Below are positions 6,513 through 9,401 of a stretch of DNA of 9,401 nt, in pieces. Below the pieces are notes generated by a model, which saw only the letters and a program-made list of their open reading frames with translations, did no database searches and was not told the DNA's origin. A program made the position numbers and the translations under genes. The first letter of the stretch is position 1; every line of letters starts with the position of its first letter. The stretch covers positions 1 to 9,401 of the forward strand of contig JAGXHD010000008.1 in the NCBI GenBank assembly GCA_024636395.1, given 5' to 3'. This stretch comes from Sulfitobacter sp. Its GTDB lineage: Bacteria > Pseudomonadota > Alphaproteobacteria > Rhodobacterales > Rhodobacteraceae.

Positions 6513-8138
6513 TCATTCTTTGCTGATGTTCCAGAAGAATGGTGCAGGTCCATCCAGCACGCCGCTCAGCGAGTTGGACCATGCGGTAGGTACAAAGTAC
6601 TGACCGATGGGCGCATACATGCCTTCCTCGAAAGCGATCGTCTGGATTTGTTCAGCAAGTGCTTTTTGCTCGTCCAGAGACTGCGAAGTTGCGTAGGCCG
6701 TGCGCAGTTCCTCGATCTGTGGCACATCAGGCCAGCCAAACCAGCCGCCGTCTTTACCCTTGCCGTTGACCATGTTGTTGACCAGCGGGTTGAACACGTC
6801 AGCGCCCACCCAGTTGGTCACAAACATATGCCAGCCACCGTCAGCGATGGAGGCCTGGCTTGCGCGTTTGCCCACGAGCGTCTGCCAGTCCATAGCTTGC
6901 AGATCTACGACGAAGCCCGCATCGCGCATGGCTTGCGCCACCACGACCGGCTGCGAGCGCAGCGATGCCACGTCTGTCGGGTGCATGATCACGATCGGCG
7001 TGCCGTCATAGCCTGCTTCGGCCAGAAGTGCTTTGGCCTTCTCGATCCCGTTGCCTGCTGTCAGCGTCTCCGAGCCCACATTCGTGGCCAGCGGTGTGTC
7101 GCAGACAAACATGGCTCCGCAGATGTTATAGAGCTCAGGTGTACCCACGAGTGCATCCAGAACGTCCTTTTGGTTGACCGATGCGATGGCCGCATTGCGG
7201 ATCCGCGGGTCATCCATGGGCGCGTTCAGCGTGTTGGGCCGCATAATCGTCTGGAAACCCAAAGCGTTCAGGTTTTTGACTGTCAGATCGGGATTCGCGC
7301 TCAAAATCGGCAACAAATCGGCCGGCGGCTGCTCCCAATAATCGATCTCGCCCGCCAGAAGCGCGTTCAGCGCGGTCTGATCATCGGCCATCACGACCCA
7401 TTCGACACGGTCCATGTTCGCCACCTTACCGCCGGCGGCGGCACTCGCAGGCTCGCTCCGCGGCACATAATCGGTGTTCTTTTCGTAAACCGCACGCACG
7501 CCCGGCTGGAATTCCGCATCGCTCCATTTGAACGGACCGGATCCGATCTGCTCGGGGATTGGCTCAGTCGAGGGTGTCTCGGCAAGCCGCTTTGGCATGA
7601 TGAACGGCACGTTCGACGAGGGCTTTGCCAGACTGTCGATCACAAGGCCGTAAGGCTGCTTGAGGTTGATGACGAACTCATTGGGCGTTGCACCCTGCGC
7701 CATGCTGTCGACGAACGACATCAGGACCTGGCCCATGCCGTCTCGCGTGCCCCAGCGGGCAATGGAAGCGGCGACATCTTCGCCCGTCACGGGCGCGCCA
7801 TCGTGGAACATAAGCCCCTCGCGCAGCGTGAAGGTATAGACCAGACCATCGTCCGAGACGGTATGGCTGTCGACCATCTGCGGCTGTGGCACCAGATCGG
7901 CATCAAGCGCGTAGAGTGTGTCGAAAATCATATAGCCGTGGTTGCGGCTCATGTAGGCGGTCGTCAGGATCGGATCGAGCACCCGCAGGTCGGAGTGCAT
8001 GACCACACGCAGCGTCTGCTGCGCCTCGGCTGCAGTCGACATCAGGGCGAAGCCCGCCATCGTGACGCCGAAGAGCGTGCTGCGCAAAGCGTTGCGCAAT
8101 CCGGTCGACGTCGATTTCAAAGTAGTCGTAAAATTCAT
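6513..8138 (-). CDS. Family 5 extracellular solute-binding protein (peptide/nickel-type ABC transporter)
   Basis: A 541-residue periplasmic receptor of the SBP_bac_5 family, which binds peptides, glutathione, nickel chelates and other compounds. A Sec signal peptide is visible: a long polar N-region with Arg15 and Arg19, a hydrophobic core at about 21-34, and A-A-E-A with cleavage likely after Ala39. No lipobox Cys is present, so the protein should be soluble. The mature protein starts T-L-R-V-V-M and shows the family hallmark Y-T-F-T-L-R-E-G-L-M-F-H-D-G at 101-114, then V-T-G-E-D-V. Cys340 and Cys346 (C-x5-C, in the second lobe) probably form a disulphide, seen in one branch of the family. 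GGAG lies 6 bases before the ATG, and the gene follows the M81 gene after 60 bases. Ligand cannot be deduced; the permeases and ATPase immediately downstream are its partners. Confidence 0.95.
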   Translation of the reverse strand: MNFTTTLKSTSTGLRNALRSTLFGVTMAGFALMSTAAEAQQTLRVVMHSDLRVLDPILTTAYMSRNHGYMIFDTLYALDADLVPQPQMVDSHTVSDDGLVYTFTLREGLMFHDGAPVTGEDVAASIARWGTRDGMGQVLMSFVDSMAQGATPNEFVINLKQPYGLVIDSLAKPSSNVPFIMPKRLAETPSTEPIPEQIGSGPFKWSDAEFQPGVRAVYEKNTDYVPRSEPASAAAGGKVANMDRVEWVVMADDQTALNALLAGEIDYWEQPPADLLPILSANPDLTVKNLNALGFQTIMRPNTLNAPMDDPRIRNAAIASVNQKDVLDALVGTPELYNICGAMFVCDTPLATNVGSETLTAGNGIEKAKALLAEAGYDGTPIVIMHPTDVASLRSQPVVVAQAMRDAGFVVDLQAMDWQTLVGKRASQASIADGGWHMFVTNWVGADVFNPLVNNMVNGKGKDGGWFGWPDVPQIEELRTAYATSQSLDEQKALAEQIQTIAFEEGMYAPIGQYFVPTAWSNSLSGVLDGPAPFFWNISKE

Positions 8139-8198
8139 CGGTAACTCCCATGTGTTGATAGAAATGCGCCGGGCTGAACTACCCTTTTTTGCGCAACT
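8139..8198 (-). other. 60-base gap between the M81 and binding-protein genes
   Basis: The gap holds the binding-protein ribosome site (GGAG at 8145-8148, minus strand) and a small imperfect foldback, TGCGC paired with GCGCA around an inner GGGU/GCCC stem. No T-run follows, so there is no convincing terminator and read-through from the M81 gene is likely. No clear promoter was seen. Confidence 0.35.
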
Positions 8199-9401
8199 TT
8201 AGTGGATCGTCTCGGGCCTCCTTTCGTCAGGTTGCACAGCAGCGAAGGGGCGGCCCATTGGCTCGAGCCGGATCCCCTCCGCAAGATTAGTGAAAGGCAG
8301 GCTCGCCGGGCTGACAGGCATCGGCCCCGGCGCCGTGCATGTCAGGATCGTCTCTGCGATGGGGTCGAAATCTGCCCGGAAATGCACGGAGCTTTTATTG
8401 ACGAGAATCGCCTGTGCCTTGGGCTCGATACCTACGAAGCGGTACATTTCGCGGTCGGCCATTTGTGCCTTGGCACTGGTCACGACGACCCGTACGTCGC
8501 CGATCCGCAAACAGGCGCTTGGCCCCATGTCCAGAGGTGCACCCCCGAAATAGGGGCCGCTTGCGATCAGTTTGCCGTCCGAGAGCATCTCGACGGTAAA
8601 GCGCCCCTCGAAAGGAGCGTCTCCCACGATGTTGGAAAAGCCGCCCAAAGCGATGTCGATCTGGGCAGCGACACCCGCCGCATGCGCGAGCCGCGCCGCT
8701 TCCGGGTCGACCATATTGCCAAGCGCCGCGCGTGTAGCGCCTTGCAGAACAAGCGCGCGCAACATGCCGGTTGTGTTAGAGTCTCCGCCCGCGCCGGGAT
8801 TGTCCTGCGTGTCCGCAAGGATGACCGGACGGGAGGCCGTTTGCGCGATCCGCATGGCCTCGATCACGGCTGCATCGGGGTCATAGGTCTTTCCCGCCAG
8901 CAACGGCTCCGCGTCGAGCACGACACGCTCTATCTCATCTGCCGCTGCATCTGCCGCATCTTGTGTTTCGCCGTAGGTGATCACGGTCGGCCCGCAGCCG
9001 GGAAAATCCGCCGCGGGAAAGCCGAAAAAGAACGACGTGCTGGCAACAGGACCGGTTTCCAGCGCACTGACCAATTCGTAAATCCGCTGACCCGGCTGCG
9101 CGCGCGTGCTTTGCCATGCGATGGGCACCAGAAACGGCAGGCGGCGGAATGATTTGGCAAAGGGCGCGCCCCGCGCCATCACAGCGGCAAGCTGTTCGGC
9201 AGCGCGGTTGCCCGTCTCAGCCATATCTACGTGAGGATAGGTCCGGAACCCGACGAGCGCATCCGCTGCCTCAACCATATCCTGCGTTATGTTTCCGTGC
9301 AGATCGAGAGCCGCCACGACGGGCACGTTCGGCCCGACGACCGCGCGCACGCGCCGCAACAGATCGCCTTCGCCGTCGTCCACGCCCTCGGCAACCATCG
9401 C
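8199..9401 (-). CDS. M81 family metallopeptidase, MlrC-like (N-terminal part beyond window)
   Basis: The C-terminal 400 or so codons of an MlrC-like zinc hydrolase; the family is usually about 490-510 residues, so roughly 100 N-terminal residues are missing, including the first metal-site glutamate. The ATG at 9398 is internal: it is part of the conserved (H-G)-A-M-V-A-E-G segment. Counting from that Met, the metal motif A-L-D-L-H-G-N gives Asp32 and His34, and T-Y-P-H-V-D gives His56, matching the Asp-His-His zinc ligands of the family. The MlrC C-terminal domain follows, with I-L-A-D-T-Q-D-N-P-G at 193-202, G-D-S-N-T-T-G at 205-211, and K-S-S-V-H-F-R-A-D-F at 335-344. MlrC itself cleaves the linear tetrapeptide in microcystin breakdown; most relatives near Opp/Dpp transporters have unknown substrates. 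No sign of frameshift. The gene is first in the visible operon, and nothing upstream can be seen. Confidence 0.93.
   Translation of the reverse strand, partial: AMVAEGVDDGEGDLLRRVRAVVGPNVPVVAALDLHGNITQDMVEAADALVGFRTYPHVDMAETGNRAAEQLAAVMARGAPFAKSFRRLPFLVPIAWQSTRAQPGQRIYELVSALETGPVASTSFFFGFPAADFPGCGPTVITYGETQDAADAAADEIERVVLDAEPLLAGKTYDPDAAVIEAMRIAQTASRPVILADTQDNPGAGGDSNTTGMLRALVLQGATRAALGNMVDPEAARLAHAAGVAAQIDIALGGFSNIVGDAPFEGRFTVEMLSDGKLIASGPYFGGAPLDMGPSACLRIGDVRVVVTSAKAQMADREMYRFVGIEPKAQAILVNKSSVHFRADFDPIAETILTCTAPGPMPVSPASLPFTNLAEGIRLEPMGRPFAAVQPDERRPETIH

Noticed and set aside
6648..8144. A 498-codon open frame on the plus strand
   Set aside because: It lies entirely antisense to the binding-protein gene, has His/Arg/Asp-rich composition with no recognisable domain, and is a usual by-product of GC-rich codon use. 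The minus-strand protein has a signal peptide and family motifs.
8202..9152. A 316-codon plus-strand frame opposite the M81 gene, and similar frames at 1065-1907 and 2094-2684
   Set aside because: All are antisense to well-supported enzymes, Arg/His-rich, without motifs or ribosome sites.
9396..9398. ATG at 9398 as the true start of the M81 gene
   Set aside because: The frame stays open to the window edge with Ala before this Met, and the residues belong to the conserved A-M-V-A-E-G segment in the middle of the N-terminal domain.

Overview
The window is a compact, GC-rich (about 60% by eye), almost entirely coding stretch with all eight genes on the minus strand, so it reads from right to left. 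The style of the proteins and the high GC suggest an alphaproteobacterium, most likely a Rhodobacterales/Roseobacter-type organism. That placement is inference from protein character; no taxonomic marker gene is present.

Layout in transcription order: (1) an M81-family (MlrC-like) metallopeptidase, cut off at its N-terminus by the right edge (9401-8199); (2) a family 5 extracellular solute-binding protein with a Sec signal peptide (8138-6513); (3) a DppB/OppB-type permease (6438-5407); (4) a DppC/OppC-type permease (5446-4607) overlapping the previous gene by 40 bases; (5) a single-chain double ATPase of the DppD-DppF/GsiA type (4610-2982), joined to the permease by an ATGA overlap; (6) an M20D amidohydrolase (2963-1800); (7) a second M20 hydrolase of the carboxypeptidase G2/ArgE-like type (1787-651); (8) a YghX-like dienelactone hydrolase family protein cut off by the left edge (563-1). 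Gaps are 12 to 87 bases and each gene from the binding protein to the second M20 enzyme is tightly spaced, so genes 1-7 look like one operon. Gene 8 may be its last member or may have its own start of transcription.

How the genes may work together: the binding protein captures a peptide- or amide-like compound in the periplasm, the two permeases and the double ATPase import it, and cytoplasmic zinc-dependent hydrolases from three different subfamilies (M81, M20D, CPG2-like M20) cleave amide or peptide bonds in it. The substrate cannot be read from the sequence. M81 enzymes are best known from MlrC of the microcystin degradation pathway, but most M81 relatives sit next to Opp/Dpp transporters and have unknown substrates.

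The most notable non-coding structure is a strong 11-bp hairpin with a UUCG loop between the binding-protein gene and the first permease gene, well placed to make the binding protein more abundant than the membrane parts. No regulator, mobile element, tRNA, rRNA or CRISPR was seen. I did not find a clearly new system; the cluster is a coherent but substrate-unknown uptake-and-hydrolysis module.
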